Below are positions 6,555 to 7,668 of a stretch of DNA of 7,668 nucleotides, piece after piece. How positions within the stretch are numbered: the stretch's first letter is position 1; every line of letters starts with the position of its first letter. This DNA is from Sphaerochaeta sp. (GTDB lineage Bacteria > Spirochaetota > Spirochaetia > Sphaerochaetales > Sphaerochaetaceae). The notes under the pieces were generated by a model. It saw nothing but the letters and a program-made list of their open reading frames with translations, did no database searches and was not told the origin of the DNA. The stretch is taken from the NCBI GenBank assembly GCA_003456855.1, contig DMOO01000189.1, positions 1 through 7,668 on the forward strand, in the 5' to 3' direction. Both the position numbers and the translations under genes were made by a program.

Positions 6555-7668
6555 TGAAGGCTGTTAACCTGAAGACCGACCATATGGCAAATCCTATGGG
6601 GATCAGCTTTCCGCATCCGACATTGAGTTGGGTTGCCGAAGGAGGCCAGCAGAAGGCATATGAGGTCGAGGCCTTCGTCCATGGCACCAAGGTCTGGGAG
6701 ACCGGAAGGGTCGATGGACCTTCAAACAGTGTCAGAATCGGCTACGAGGCCGGATCCAGAGAACGTGTCACCTGGAGGGTCAGACTCTGGGAAGTTGACG
6801 GGATTCCATCTGAATGGAGCGAGAGCTGGTATGAGATGGGGCTTCTGTCGGAGTCTGACTGGAAGGCTAGGTGGATAGATCCCGAGTACTCCTTCTCCTG
6901 CGAGGAGCGCCGTCCCTCAAGTGTTCTGGGAAAGGAATTCACTGTAGAAGGTGAAGCAGGCTCAGCAAGACTGTACATCACCTGCCATGGTCTCTATGTT
7001 GCAAAGATAAACGGCAGAAGAGTCGGGGACTTCGTCCTTGCCCCTGGTGCCGATGACTACAGAAAGAGGATCCAGGTCCAGACCTACGATGTCTCCGACC
7101 TGCTTACATCAGGTTTGAACAAGATGGAGGTGACCCTTGGCGATGGCTGGTACAGGGGCAATGTCGGAATCGACGGAACCCCCAGCTACTACGGCAGTGA
7201 CCTCGCTCTTCTTTGCCAGCTTGAGGTTGACGGCAAGGTGATCATGAAATCAGATGACACCTGGCTTGCCTCCCAGAACGGCCCCACAAGGCTGAATGAC
7301 ATGCAGAAGGGTGAGTCCTATGATGCCCGCAGCGAGGACATCTCTGAATGGCACTCCGTTGCCGTATGCGATTACCCTTATTCCGTCCTTGTTGGTTCTG
7401 ACACCGTCCCTGTAATTGAGCAGGAGAGGTTCGAGGGCAGGCTGCTGAAGACCCCAAACGGGGAGCTTGTGGTGGATTTCGGCCAGAACATCGCAGGCTA
7501 TACAGAGATCAAGGTCAATGCCAAGGAAGGGCAGAGGATTGTCCTTTGGCATGGTGAGACCTTGGATTGTGACGGAAACTTCACCCAGTCGAACTTTGAC
7601 CCCGGCGACAGGAACAAGAATGGAGGCATTCCCCAGCAACTTGAGCTTATATGCAAGGAGGGGCTGAA
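6554..7668 (+). CDS. GH78-type alpha-L-rhamnosidase, N-terminal 371 residues, runs off the window
   Basis: I translated this frame in full from the ATG at 6554; it stays open to the last base. The architecture is that of the bacterial alpha-L-rhamnosidases. An N-terminal Ig/Fn3-like domain (about 1-107) has PTLSWVAEG, WETGRVDGPS, VTWRVRLWEVDG and the closing MGLLSESDWKARWI. A lectin-like beta-sandwich (about 125-260, Bac_rhamnosid_N type) has LYITCHGLYVAKINGRRVGD, APGADDYRKR and DGWYRGNVG. The start of the next beta-domain has VVDFGQNIAGY at 306-316, followed by GQRIVLWHGETLD. The catalytic (alpha/alpha)6 barrel and its acidic residues would be off the right edge, so activity cannot be checked. 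There is no signal peptide, so the enzyme would hydrolyse terminal alpha-L-rhamnose from imported glycosides in the cytoplasm. As the fourth operon gene it implies a rhamnose-containing substrate. A similar multi-domain glycosidase acting on another sugar cannot be excluded. Confidence 0.88.
   Translation, partial: MKAVNLKTDHMANPMGISFPHPTLSWVAEGGQQKAYEVEAFVHGTKVWETGRVDGPSNSVRIGYEAGSRERVTWRVRLWEVDGIPSEWSESWYEMGLLSESDWKARWIDPEYSFSCEERRPSSVLGKEFTVEGEAGSARLYITCHGLYVAKINGRRVGDFVLAPGADDYRKRIQVQTYDVSDLLTSGLNKMEVTLGDGWYRGNVGIDGTPSYYGSDLALLCQLEVDGKVIMKSDDTWLASQNGPTRLNDMQKGESYDARSEDISEWHSVAVCDYPYSVLVGSDTVPVIEQERFEGRLLKTPNGELVVDFGQNIAGYTEIKVNAKEGQRIVLWHGETLDCDGNFTQSNFDPGDRNKNGGIPQQLELICKEGL

Noticed and set aside
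6633..7667. Several short open frames on both strands over the right end, raising the idea of a broken gene
   Set aside because: The frame from 6554 is uninterrupted to the window edge with continuous GH78-type similarity, so the others are shadows and there is no frameshift.
1..7668. CRISPR arrays, tRNA/rRNA genes, insertion sequences, phage or toxin-antitoxin genes
   Set aside because: No spaced repeats, transposase or integrase motifs, or RNA-gene signatures were seen. Nearly all the sequence is accounted for by metabolic genes.

Overview
The window looks like part of a bacterial carbohydrate-utilisation locus. Coding DNA is moderately GC-rich and the one sizeable intergenic gap is strongly AT-rich. 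Arginine is written mostly as AGA/AGG, and all five stop codons visible here are TGA. The promoter is of sigma-A type and the ribosome-binding sites are strong and purine-rich. The gene content is typical of gut, rumen or other plant-fibre bacteria: an AraC-type regulator, a GPH sugar symporter, GH2 and GH78 glycosidases. I would guess Bacillota or a Sphaerochaeta-like spirochaete, but the sequence does not settle the phylum.

Layout. Positions 2-640 (+) hold the C-terminal part of an alpha/beta-hydrolase (HSL/acetyl-esterase type) whose 5' end lies off the window. It converges on an AraC-family regulator at 642-1868 (-), with one base between the two stop codons. Positions 1869-2073 form an AT-rich divergent control region. 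It contains a clear extended -10 promoter for the regulator, a 29-bp imperfect dyad beside that promoter, a 10-bp direct repeat 52 bp apart, and a possible hairpin near the start of the rightward transcript. From 2074 to the window end, four genes form a tight rightward operon: a GPH-family sugar:cation symporter (2074-3537), an intracellular GH2 beta-glycosidase (3547-5712), a xylose-isomerase-like TIM-barrel protein (5709-6554), and the N-terminal 371 residues of a GH78-type alpha-L-rhamnosidase (6554 to the edge). The gaps are 9 bp, a 4-bp overlap (GTGA) and a 1-bp overlap (TGATG), which suggests translational coupling.

Working model (inference). The symporter imports a small plant-derived glycoside or oligosaccharide. 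GH78 and GH2 then trim alpha-L-rhamnosyl and beta-linked sugars in the cytoplasm; neither shows a signal peptide. The TIM-barrel protein isomerises, epimerises or otherwise processes a released sugar. The flanking esterase may remove acyl groups, and the AraC protein probably senses a sugar ligand and controls the divergent promoters. The individual families are well known. The least explained parts are the control-region architecture, the exact substrate, the role of the TIM-barrel protein, and a helical C-terminal tail on the GH2 enzyme. I saw no CRISPR array, RNA gene, insertion sequence or phage feature.
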